Source of the DNA: Zeus faber
Lineage: Eukaryota > Chordata > Actinopteri > Zeiformes > Zeidae
Direction of reading: 5' to 3'
Length of the DNA: 64,000 bases
Assembly (NCBI GenBank): GCA_960531495.1
Contig: OY482860.1
Coordinates: 12,848,299-12,912,298 of the forward strand
Numbering within the stretch: position 1 is the stretch's first letter; every line of letters begins with the position of its first letter. The notes under the pieces were generated by a model that searched no databases, was not told the DNA's origin, and was given only the letters and a program-made list of their open reading frames with translations. Below are positions 18,144 to 28,333 of the stretch, in pieces. The position numbers and the translations under genes are program-made.

Positions 18144-18765
18144 CATGGTTCCTACACATTTTCCATTTCAAAATTCCATACTTTTCTAGACTCCAGACTT
18201 CTCGCTAGATTTTTCAGACCATAATTGACATATGAGTACAAATAGCTAGGTGTTTATCACGTAAATAAATGGTTTTAAAATCCAACTGTTAAGACGTATG
18301 TTACATCCGGACAACGTATGCTATTATGTTGCCAAATAACATGAAGTGAAGCCAGAAGATTGTAGCTAGGTACTGTAGCTCATATAAATAAATTAACACC
18401 GAACCCAGACAAGTTCACTTGGGGCAGAGTTATTTTGCAGGCTGTGACGTACAGGCATGGAGGGCAGCTCTGTGTAGGAGTGTGCATTCACACGCCATAC
18501 TTCTTTTCCTTGCTTTCCATGACATCAAGCTCGCTCTGGCCCGCACTCTCACACACAGTGGTAAACAACAACACTCCGCTTGTATGATCATTACTTATTT
18601 TAAGAAATTCAGAATTTTTTATTTTAAAAAACATAAATGGGGGCCAATAGCCTGGAAACATTCATATTTTTTTACATACTCCCGTTTTTTTTTTTTCAAC
18701 ACTTATGAAGATCTGGAAATTATTCAAATCAAATTCCATACTTTTCCATATGCGTAGGAACCCTG
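18144..18765. mobile_element. Non-autonomous DNA transposon, hAT-like termini
   Basis: The left end reads ATGGTTCCTACACATTTTCC and the right end ATATGCGTAGGAACCCTG, inverted matches around GGTTCCTAC(A/G)CAT. Both ends also carry AAATTCCATACTTTTC in direct orientation. Flanks TTAGTACA and TTAGTAGA could be a diverged 8-bp target duplication, which would fit hAT. No transposase frame is present. Exact ends are uncertain by several bases. Confidence 0.5.
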
Positions 18766-19829
18766 TTAGTAGATGCAGGGGCAACTGGCACATGATCATC
18801 TAACTGCATCCTTGAATCTGTTGTTAACATAGAGGTAGTCCATGTTGACAAACAAGGGGGAGAAATCACAACTGGCTCAACTAAAAAAAACAACAACAAA
18901 AAAAAACAAAACCCCAGTAAGAAACCCATTTATTAGTTTTACTAGAAAACTGATGGGGAAAACCGACGTGACCGTTTTGCTTGCTCCAAAGAGGAGGTTG
19001 ATCCAAACACCAACAGTGCTGTAGCTAGGGAGCAAATCAAGCAGGTTGTCTGGCAACTGGAGGTTTGGTGTTGGTCCCTCAGATTACTCGGGCGAAAAGA
19101 CAACTCGGGGCAACCGGGTAAAGTCAAGTCATTCTGAGTCATCCAAGCAATTGATCACGGTGGAGATAACCGCTCCCTGGCAAGAGAGGATAGGGGGAAG
19201 CAGCAAAGTACACAGGCCTTGTCCAACAGTACGGTACCTGAAACAGGACTCAAGAGCAAGCTGTAAGCCATTAGAGATTGTCAGCAGAGGTTTTTCCCTG
19301 ACAAGTTAATGTAAAGAGCATAAAGCCTACTGGGCAGCATGTGAGAACTGAAGAGAAAAGCTATCTGGGCCACTACAGAAAGCAGCCGTAAGCCCCCAGA
19401 TGGCTGTGGATCAGAAGTCTTGATTCGCGGGCAGCAAGTACCCAACACCAATCACTGATGTTGTCTCCAAGATTCTAAATGTATTGATTCTACTTGTATA
19501 TTTGATATGGTAGGAGTATCAAAAATAAGAAATGGTAAATAATATTGTACGATGTATATGGTCTTTCTTCGTAAAAATGGGTTGCAAAATACCAACCTTG
19601 CTGAAAACTGCAGGGTTTTTTTTTTGTCTCAAATAGTGTCTCAGCTGTTTGGTAACGCTGCCTTGTTGAGTCTTTTTGATGATTCATTAATTTTGAGTCA
19701 GTAGTACAGCAATAGAGGGACTATCAAATGACTTACAAACAAATTGGCTACACACCACTTCCGAATTTAATATTTCAATATTGTAATGCAACTGCATATA
19801 TTGATTTTCATATATGACGTACTCCCCCA
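18766..19829. other. Intergenic DNA before the L2 LINE
   Basis: An A-rich patch at 18880-18912 and otherwise unique-looking sequence. No exon or RNA gene was recognised. Confidence 0.4.
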
Positions 19830-20087
19830 GATAGTACACTTCCGGTTCCGGTAACGTCTTTTGTGTTTGTGCTACTTCTTTGAATCGCTTCCCAAACTAC
19901 CTGATTTTGGATTACAGATCTCAGATTATTTACACTGTGATATCCCTAGTCTTTCCTGGCTTTGACCCTCGCCTGAAATGTCTTTTCGGATTTTGGAACG
20001 TGGACTCTGGCTCAGCTAGTGCTTGGCTGGCGCTCGGCTAACGCAGCTAGCCTGTTAGCCTAGCATATTGCGAACAATGCCGCATCG

Positions 20088-21305
20088 ATGCCGACCTCCA
20101 CGGATTGTGGGAACTGTTTGTGCGTGGTCGACAGACTCAGCGCTCGAGAGAAGTCGGTCTTCAAAGACCGCCACAGCCTGCGTGAGGACGTGAAGAAGAA
20201 GGAAGAACTGTTTTTGCGTCTGACCTCCATTGCTAGCGCTCAGGCTAAGCACATCTTCTGCGCCATGTTCTCCGCTGTGATTGGACCCGACTTAGACTCC
20301 ACTCTCCCACGGCCCGGATCCATTCTCACTGCGGGTGAGTCGGATCCATCTGACGCCCCGCCGGCTATGATAGAGGAGCCATGGCCTAAGGACCTGTTCC
20401 ACCCCAGAGCCTTGGACCCCGGGGGTGAGCCGTGGCCAGCATTGCGTGCGCTCCTTGCGCCGCTCTATGCCGGAGACTCTCCGGCTGGAGAACAGATTCC
20501 AAGCCCTGGAGCCCACAGTCGATGCCAGAGATATGAAGGAATTCCCTCCTTTGGGGGGTGGCTCACAGTCCACCGTGGCATCGAGGGCACCAAGATGGTC
20601 TCTACCGCCGCCAGACTATCCATCGCCTGCCCGGGCCTCCGCTCCCGAGCCAGTTTGTGGCTCCTCCGCCGCCGCGGGCCCCGCTGTTTTCAACACCGCA
20701 GAGCTCCGCTTCGGCTCCCGCAGCGCGATCTCCACCCGTCGGGGCCGCCCTGCGGCCACTGACTTGCTGCTCTCCTGGCTCGGCTGCTGCTGTCCCTCGG
20801 AACTCCTGCTGCCGGACCTCCATCCATGCTCATTGTCGGCTCCGCCATGGTTTGACACATCACCCTGCCTCCAGCTAAAACCATCTGCTACCCGGGTGCT
20901 CTCGTCCGGGATATAGACTCCAGAATCCCACAGCTGCTGGATCAAAACGCGTTGGCCCCCACTGTTCTTATCCACGTCGGAACCAATGATCTCAGGAACA
21001 AACAATCGGAGACACTTAAAGAAGACTTTACGAAGCTTATTGACAGTCTGGATCGCCGGTTCTTTGTCTCCGGCCCGCTGCCATGTCCCAGCTTTGGAGA
21101 CGGAAAATTCACGCGTGTTCTTCAGCTACACACATGGCTCAAGGAATACTACTGCTCCCTCAACGTACCGTTTGTGGACAACTTCGGCACCTTCTTGAAC
21201 TGTCCAAACGTCTTCAGACATGATGGAGTTCATCCAAACTTTCACGGATCACGCCTCCTTGCCTTAAACATGGAACTTACACTGAAATCTTCTGTTCGCT
21301 GCTGA
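20088..21305 (+). pseudogene. L2 LINE ORF1, esterase type, broken
   Basis: The N-terminal part (from 20088) has a Lys/Glu-rich, coiled-coil-like segment (REKSVFKDRHSLREDVKKKE). A Pro/Ser-rich linker follows in which the best reading moves between frames (20425-20916 in a second frame, 20558-20878 in a third). The C-terminal SGNH-like domain includes PTVLIHVGTNDLR, with the GxND block, and a terminal FRHDGVHPNFHGS with the Asp-x-x-His pair. The domain is interrupted by TGA at 20853-20855, where relatives carry arginine, so a CGA-to-TGA CpG decay is likely. The known role of such domains in CR1/L2 ORF1 is lipid-ester hydrolysis or membrane binding during retrotransposition. Confidence 0.85.
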
Positions 21306-21480
21306 TGTTTGTTGAGTCCGATCCACTTCGACATTAATGACTGTCACTCTGCTCTACAAATTCCTGTACTTATAAACCATCGATCGAAATTACGTAACTT
21401 CCCTGTAACATACAGGAATCAAAACAATTTACTACCGGTTCGGACTCAAACTCTCAGTACTCCGCACCCAGAACAATAAA

Positions 21481-24183
21481 AATGTCTCTATTAAATGTAA
21501 GGTCACTAACTAACAAGTCATTTTTAGTTAATGAGCTGATAAATACTCATAATCTGGATTTTGCTCTATTTACTGAGACCTAGCTGGATAGAAATTACTC
21601 AGTCGCACTCATTGAGACAGCACCTCCTAATTTCAAGTTCATCCAAACCACTAGAGCTGACCAGGGAGGCGGTGGAATAGCTGCTGTCTTCTCTGATATC
21701 TATACCTGCAGAAGAATTCCCGGAGAATTCACCTCTTTTAAACACCTTGCTATATCTATAAACTCCAGTGCCCCGATTTTAATAATCGCTGTCTATCAAC
21801 CACCAAAATCTAAATGTGGCTTTCTTGATGAATTCTCTGAGCTACTTTCCAAGGTCTCAACTGATTATGATTGTGTAATTATCTCGGATGATTTCAATAT
21901 TTATGTTGACAATCAAACAGACCCAGATGCTCAACACTTCATTAGCCTATTGGAGGCATTTGACCTCACTCAGCACGTTTCTGGACCCACCCACAATAAG
22001 GGCCGTACTTTGGACTTAAGTCATATCAAAAGGACTAAATATCACTGCCATGGATGTTGCTATTTCAGATCACTGTTGCATTTTCTTTGACGTGTCTGCT
22101 CTTCCTGTACAACAGAGGGGTACCTGAACAATTAAAAAACGTATCATTAACAACAATACCATTGAAACCTTTAAGATAATTGTAAATGAGTTACCACTGT
22201 CAACAGCTTCAACTCTAAAATACAAAAAATCACTGATAAGATTGCACCTGTTAAAACTAAAAACATAGAAAAACGAAAAGCCCCCTGGAGAAATGGAGCA
22301 GTTATTAGGCAGCTTAAGAGAGAGTGTCGCCAGGCAGAACGACAAATCTTTACAAGGATAGACTCAATCAATACAATATAGAAATTAAACAGGCCGGACA
22401 GTCTTTCTTCTCTAAAATCATTAATGAAAACCTCAACAATAGTAAAGTGCTCTTGTTCACTGTTGATCAACTTTATTAATCCACCATCTACAACCCCGTC
22501 AGAGATGCTCTCCACTGAAAAATGTGAGGAGCTCGCTACATTCTTCAGTAACAAAATTATAGCTATCAGACAGAATACTAGTGCCTCAACATCCAGAAAG
22601 GAACCTACCCTTCAGTTCCCCAGTAATATGACTACTGCCATGTCTCATTTCGTCCCCTTAGACATAAAAAGACTGGACGATATTGTTGGTCAGCTCAGGT
22701 CCTCCACCTGCTGCCTGGACCCCCTCCCTACCACATTTTTTAAACAGTTTTTAACTGCCTGGCACAGAAATTTTAAATGGCTCTCTTCAATCAGGTATAT
22801 TTCCTGCAGCATTTAAAACAGCTGTCATTAAACCACTCCTGAAGAAGAGAAATCTCGATGCAACAGTTATTGCCAACTACAGGCCCATTTCCAACCTGCC
22901 ATTCCTCAGCAAAATACTTGAAAAAAAAGTTTACCTTCAGCTTAACAACCATCTAACCTCAAACAGCCTTTAAGACACCTATTAATCTGGCTTTCGACCT
23001 TACCATAGCACAGTAACAGCACTTATTAAAGTTCTGAACGATCTACACATAAACACTGATGCAAAAAAACTATCTGTTCTTCTGCTCCTGGATCTCAGTG
23101 CTACCTTCGACACTGTTGACCATCAGATTTTATTAGCGAGATTACAAAAATGGGTCGGCCTATCTGGCCCGGTTCTAAATTGGTTCAAAACCTACGTACA
23201 GGACAGGCAGTTCTTCGTGACCATTTGGGATTTTGTGTCAAACAAAGTGGATATTGTATGTGGAGTGCCCCAAGGTTCCATTCTGGGACCATTATTGTTT
23301 CACCTCTATATGCTTCCACTGGCACATATTGTAAAGAAACACAAAATAAATTACCATAATCATGCAGATGATTCACAACTGTACATATCTCTATCTCCTG
23401 ATGACCTACTCCCCATACACTCCCTCACTCAGTGTATTAATGATATTAATGCATGGATGTCAAAGAACCTTTTACAACTGAACAAAGACAAAACAGAAAT
23501 ACTCATCTTTGGTGCAAAGGCTCAAAGACAGAAAATTGCAGCTCATCTTAGTTCGCTGTCCCTGGAGAGCAAGAATGGCGCCAAAAATCTGGGTGTAATC
23601 ATAGACAGCAATCTAAATTTTAAAAGCCGTATAAATCACAAAATCAGCCTTCTAGGGTCTAAAAAACATTTCAAAATGAAGAGGCTTCCTGTCAAAAGCA
23701 GACTCTGAAAAATTAATCCATGAATTCTTAACGAGTAGTTTGGACTCCTGTAATGGCCTATTCACCGGCCTCCTAAAATCAGCTGTACAGCGGCTACATT
23801 TAATCCAAAATGCGGCTGCACGTGTTCTCACTGGGTCAAAAAAGTTTGAACATATCACACCTGTTCTTCGATCTCTACATCGGCTCCTCGTCAAAACTAG
23901 AATTGATTTTAAGATTCTGCTACTTGTACATAAAGCTATAAATGGCCTTGCACCTCAGTATATAAAAGAAATGCTAAATATACACCAACCAGCAATAACT
24001 CTCAGGTCCACAGGCAGTGGTCTTTTAACTATCCCTCGTACCAACTCTAAAGCAGGAGAAGCTGCGTTCTGTATCTATGCCCCAAGTAAATGGAACACCC
24101 TGCCGAGGGACCTGAGAGAGGCCCCCCACACTGAATACTTTCAAAAGCAGGTTAAAAACCTTGCTGTTCGCTACAGTCTATGA
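21481..24183 (+). pseudogene. L2 LINE ORF2, endonuclease-reverse transcriptase, broken
   Basis: The start MSLLNVRSLTNKS leads into an APE-type endonuclease (ALFTET, then a TAG where TGG would give Trp; AVYQPPKS; DDFNIYVDN). The reverse transcriptase follows: LDLSATFDTVDHQILL, WVGLSGPVLNWF, CGVPQGSILGPLL and NHADDSQLYIS. The catalytic YADD box reads HADD here, a loss of the usual tyrosine. The thumb/C-terminal part RLHLIQNAAARVLTGSKKF to KNLAVRYSL is intact from 23740. Frame changes occur near 22080-22420, 22780, 23150-23220 and 23700. It encodes no working protein. Confidence 0.9.
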
Positions 24184-25070
24184 CTGACTGACTGACGTCT
24201 GTCTGTCTGTCTGTGTGTGTTACTGGTGCTGTGGCTGCTGCTAACCTTATCCTTAAACTTAACCCTCGCTTACCTTACGGCTAAAATTAAGCATCTCTAA
24301 CCCTATACCCTAACTTAAACCCCCCTAACCTTATACCTCACCTTAACCGTCTCTAACCTGAGTGACTTCTCCGGTTCCGGTGAGAGCAGACAACTTCCGG
24401 TTCCAGTGACTTCTTTGCTGTGCTTTACTTCGTTGAGATAAGATGGTACACAATGGCTCAATACAGACGAGGAGATATCTGGTTCCGGTGAGAGCTACCA
24501 CTTCCGGTCCCGGTGACGTCGTTGCTTGTGCGCTGTTGCTGTTTTTGTTGCTTCCATTGTCTGCTGCTGGTATTGTCGTTGCTGCTGCTGCTGTTGTTGG
24601 TGCCGCTAACCTTATACCTTAACTGGTGTTGTCGTTGCTGCTGCTAACCTTATACCTAAACTTAACTCTCGCTTACCTTATACTTCAACTTAACGCGACC
24701 TCAAACCATCTCCAACCTGAGTGACCTTTCCAGTTCCGGTGACAGCTACCACTTGGGGTTTCCGGTGGCGTCTTTGCGTGTACATTGCTGTTGTTGCTGC
24801 TGCTGGTGTCGATGTTGCTGCTGCCGTTGCTGTTGTTTCTGTGGCCGTTGTTGATTTCTGTTGCTGTCTCTGCCACTGTGGTTGGAGTGGCTTCTGTTGT
24901 TGTCTTTGTTGCTGCTTTTGTTGTTGCTGTTGTTTCAGGGGCATTCCTTTGTAATGACCGGCTGACAACTGCGTTCTCTCTTTCTTTTTTGTATTTCTTT
25001 GTGAAGCGCATTGTGTTGCCCTGGTATGAAATGCGCTCTATAAATAAAGTGTGACTTCACTTGACTTAGC
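24184..25070 (+). repeat. L2 LINE 3' UTR with internal repeats
   Basis: Starts with (TGAC)n and (TGTC)n. It then alternates two kinds of block: AACCTTATACCTAAACTTAA-type segments (near 24243, 24300, 24608, 24649) and TCCGGTTCCGGTGAGAGC/CTTCCGGTTCC-type segments (near 24370, 24394, 24480, 24502, 24730), spaced by CTG/TTG-rich runs. The second block resembles the element's own 5' end at 19850. Confidence 0.75.
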
Positions 25071-25826
25071 TTATTCTTCGCAGATCGCTTCGGATTTCTA
25101 TTGGTGGCCTAGGACACGTTCTGTGTGATCGGGCAGTTATTCATATAATACATTTATAACATGGTTACACCCTTTGGACCTGTTCACCTCGCGTTTCTTG
25201 TAAACAGCATCGCTAAACAGAAACACAAAAAAAATACAGCGTGCATCTTAGCTTGTCTTCTACTACATGCGGGTTTCATTCTTTGACATTGTTCACAGTT
25301 TACTTTGTGGTCGTCTATTGTTGATTTGAACACTACACCGGGCCGTTTACACACAGGCTTTGACCCAGATTTTTTTTTTTTTTTTTTGCGCCCCACTTTT
25401 TAAGAAAACTAGTTTTGACTATTCTCCTCCACAAAATGCGCCCGTTTCGCAAATTAGCTGCGAACAATAAAGCTCTAACCCCGACGTTTCATGACCACGG
25501 CTTCTACAGGTGTTGCAGTTCCGCTGCTCATTCATTTATTTTGGCATCTCCCGCATTTCACATAAATAACGCTATCGTGTCGCGCGACATTGAGTGGGGA
25601 TTTAGGTGAAACGCTTTACTGGCTGCACTTTTTAAATGTTTATTATTATTATTATTTTTACAGTTATGTTAGCTCAACCGCCTCACAAAAACGCCATCTT
25701 TTTATTTTATTTATTATCATGTCATTTCAGTTTCAAACAGTCGCCTCCGACAGCTATGACGCGTTTTTTTTTTTGTTTTTTTTTTTAAATCCAATAAAGT
25801 GAATCCATAAACGACAGCCGCGTTAC

Positions 25827-25984
25827 CTTCGGTGAGCTGCTCTCGTCTCTTCGACTTTCTGCACAAAAGTGTGAAAGTTCGTTCTTCCTTCTGCTCCCGG
25901 CGGCGGACGGCTCCCGAGCACGCACGCGCGCGCGCTCTATCCCCGGCGCGTCCTGACGCACGCGCTCGTTCATGTGACGTCACC
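25827..25984 (-). promoter_or_regulatory. CpG-rich promoter with CRE and candidate non-coding first exon
   Basis: A sharply CpG-rich block carries a perfect CRE (25977-25984) and Arg/Ala codon-like GC repeats. On the minus strand it continues to CACCGAAG followed by GTAACG, a plausible splice donor at 25827/25826. The next gene on that strand is gprin2, so this may be its distal first exon, about 11 kb upstream. It could equally belong to an unrecognised non-coding transcript. Confidence 0.35.
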
Positions 25985-26292
25985 CGCGCGCAAATCCCCC
26001 CCCCCCCCCCAAAAAAAATAAACAACAACAATGAACGTCACGTGTTTCAGGTTCCAAAGGTGAAAAGGACACTTCCGCTTTTCCACCTTGCACGGCTGCG
26101 CGCACACACACACACACACACGATAAAACAAAATGAATTGGAACTGTGAAGATTTAAAAGAGCAGGCTGAAAATATGTGAAGCAAAGAGAAGAAGGCGAA
26201 CATGTTTTTATTGGAAAGCAACGTCGGAAAGGGCTACGACGGAACGGAAAAACAAATCGCTCCACCAAGCTCTGGGTACCGTCTTCCTTCCC

Positions 26293-26325
<33 letters not shown>

Positions 26326-28020
26326 GGTTGTTAACCTCACTGAGTTGTCTTCTGCTATCCCCCCCCCCCCCCGCCCCCCGCCCCCCCCGATCGAGTAATT
26401 CATTCCGCCACATTCAACCGTTCGTCACCAGTCGGAGGTTCCCAAAATGTAAACGTTTAACCCAGTGTTAAACCCTAACCCTAAATTTATGAGATTAATT
26501 ACCAGATTATTATGAGGACATTAAATGTGTGCGCACACCGCACCTGCACACACACACACACTAGAGATACTGTTGAACTGTTTGCAGTAGGCACAATGTT
26601 TGTACTGTATTCACGCACACACACCATAACAAACCACCCAGGGCGGTGCCTCCAGCACACCGCGCCCGCGGCGGCGGATCAACTGGGCGTCGCACTTAAA
26701 AGGAGCTTTACGGTGGAACGCAGCGTCGGCTCATCCCGCAATCTGCGGCGGTACCGGGGGGGGGGGGTCAGGGGTCAGGCAGACCAATCGGGACTTGGAT
26801 TGTGTCTGTTGCGCTGTGTGCTTCCGCTCCCTGCTTACACTGGAACCGTCGATAAGTGCGTGGAACAAAAACCATAGGGATGGATCCTGCTTGACACGGA
26901 GAGGCACAACATGACATGGCCTTCGTGGATCTTACCCAATGGTATGGATCTATGGGCATGCATGGGCACATTTAGTCGATGATGCAGGGCATTCATTCAC
27001 CTGGACTGTTCCACGCATTACTTGACGATTCTTGGTTTCGCCAGAGCCACATGACCTTGTCTTTCGTCTTTTCACAGTTTTGAGAGAGAGTTCTGAGAGC
27101 AGAGGAAACATCACATGCAGTAAACGCGGCCGTTAAACCCTAAACGGCACCGTGACGTGGGGGATGGGACGGTTTGAGCAGCCACACCTGACCCTGGCTT
27201 GAGGTGATTGGGCCAGGGTGGCTGCATGCCTGTTGTTCATTGGTTGGGCTTATGAGCAAGAGGTTGAAACCCCCATCCCCACACACACTCAGGAGAGGAG
27301 CCCTGTCATGACATGTCCCATCTGCTCCTGGCTAATTCCACCGAGCCTCCTCTCTACAATGAACGGGTGTCCACAACCCATCGTCGTCTGTGTCTCCGTG
27401 CCGGAGGGCCCTGAAAACACCACTTGGGTGGCGGGCGGCAGGAGAAACTGCCACACTGGCACCCGCACGGGGACTTTCCGGCGCGGGGAAGGGGACCCAG
27501 AAGGGCGGCGTCCGAAGACGCCCCGGAGCCACCAGCGGGTCAGCGGGCGGCGCCCTTCCCAAATCCCTGTTACATAACGGCCGCGACTGGCAGAGCCGGT
27601 TTGCCGTGAGACACGATAACCTCAAGGAGAAGATATGAAAAGTCAATGGTTTACAGGCGGAGGAGAACCTCAAATCAAAAGTCACCGATAAGGGAGAACT
27701 CAGGGACTGGGAGGCGGCAGAAAAACCCGCCCACGGCGACAGGTTCCAGCGACATCCCGAGGCGCGCACAGCGGTGGGGAAAGCAAGACGGAAGCTCGTC
27801 AGCTTTTCCCCGTTGTAGAGCACGACAATAGTGGAGCTGAATCTCTCCAAATGTCCACAGAGATCCAGTCAACATATCCATTTTAATATCAAGTTTCTTG
27901 TTTAATGTAATTGTTGGCCTTCGGCACATTGGAGTATTGTTTTTAACGCCCTGTGCTTTTGCTTTCAAGGTGCTGCGTTGCTTTACTACTACGTTACAAA
28001 GTGTATCGCCATACACACTG
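25985..28020. other. GC-rich intergenic DNA with simple repeats
   Basis: Holds C runs (25997-26011, 26359-26390), (CA)n at 26103-26121, (CT)n at 26295-26323, G12 at 26757, and a CTAACCCTAA telomere-like doublet near 26474. The GC-rich segment 27150-27850 has overlapping open frames on both strands (for example 27850-27332 minus, 172 codons) with no recognisable domain or splice support. Confidence 0.45.
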
Positions 28021-28022
28021 TA

Positions 28023-28333
28023 TTCACAAGCATTTCACTGCACATATCGGTACATACAAATAGCCTGTCCCACATACATAACCCCATTCCATTTACTTGT
28101 ATTTTGAACCCCCACTTTGTATTATCTTTGAGTCTTGTTTTATTTTTATTGATATTCTTCTATTCACTAACTGCATTAGGTTTTAGGAATCAATTTCAGT
28201 TAGCTGCTAGGGTAGGAATTAGGTTCGCTATTATGTTTGGTTTCCTAACTATTGTGCAAAACCTCCGGGTGTGTTGCAAAGACATTTCACTGCATACATG
28301 TGTATGTGACAAATAAACATCTTGGATCTAACC
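28023..28333 (+). mobile_element. 3' end of a non-LTR retrotransposon (family A, copy 2)
   Basis: Contains 'ttttgaacccccactttgta', 'ctaactgcattaggtttta', 'ttgcaaagacatttcactgc' and the end 'gacaaataaacatcttgga'. It matches copy 1 (reverse strand, 91-345) and copy 3 (45800-46081). Similarity to copy 3 begins near the 'cacatacataa' block. Confidence 0.65.

Larger units (their letters stand above)
19830..25070 (+). mobile_element. L2-type LINE, near full length, decayed
   Basis: A two-ORF non-LTR retrotransposon of about 5.2 kb. The 5' UTR begins near a CACTTCCGGTTCCGG motif. ORF1 (from 20088) carries an SGNH-hydrolase esterase-like domain. ORF2 (21481-24183) carries an APE endonuclease and a reverse transcriptase. 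A 0.9-kb 3' UTR ends in ATGAAATGCGCTCTATAAATAAAG, typical of L2/Maui tails. The ORF1 esterase and the DDSQLY reverse transcriptase box support the L2 clade (CR1/L2 group). Several stops and frame changes make it inactive. It lies sense to the window, antisense to all four host genes, between ndst2 and the gprin2 coding exon. Confidence 0.9.

Noticed and set aside
24685-25011. Gln/Thr-rich minus-strand frame.
   Set aside because: Produced by CTG/TTG repeats in the LINE 3' UTR.
26460-26485. Telomere-like CTAACCCTAA.
   Set aside because: Only about two units; too short to be an interstitial telomeric array.
27332-27850. A 172-codon minus-strand frame in GC-rich DNA.
   Set aside because: No recognisable domain, overlapping frames on the other strand, no splice or promoter support.
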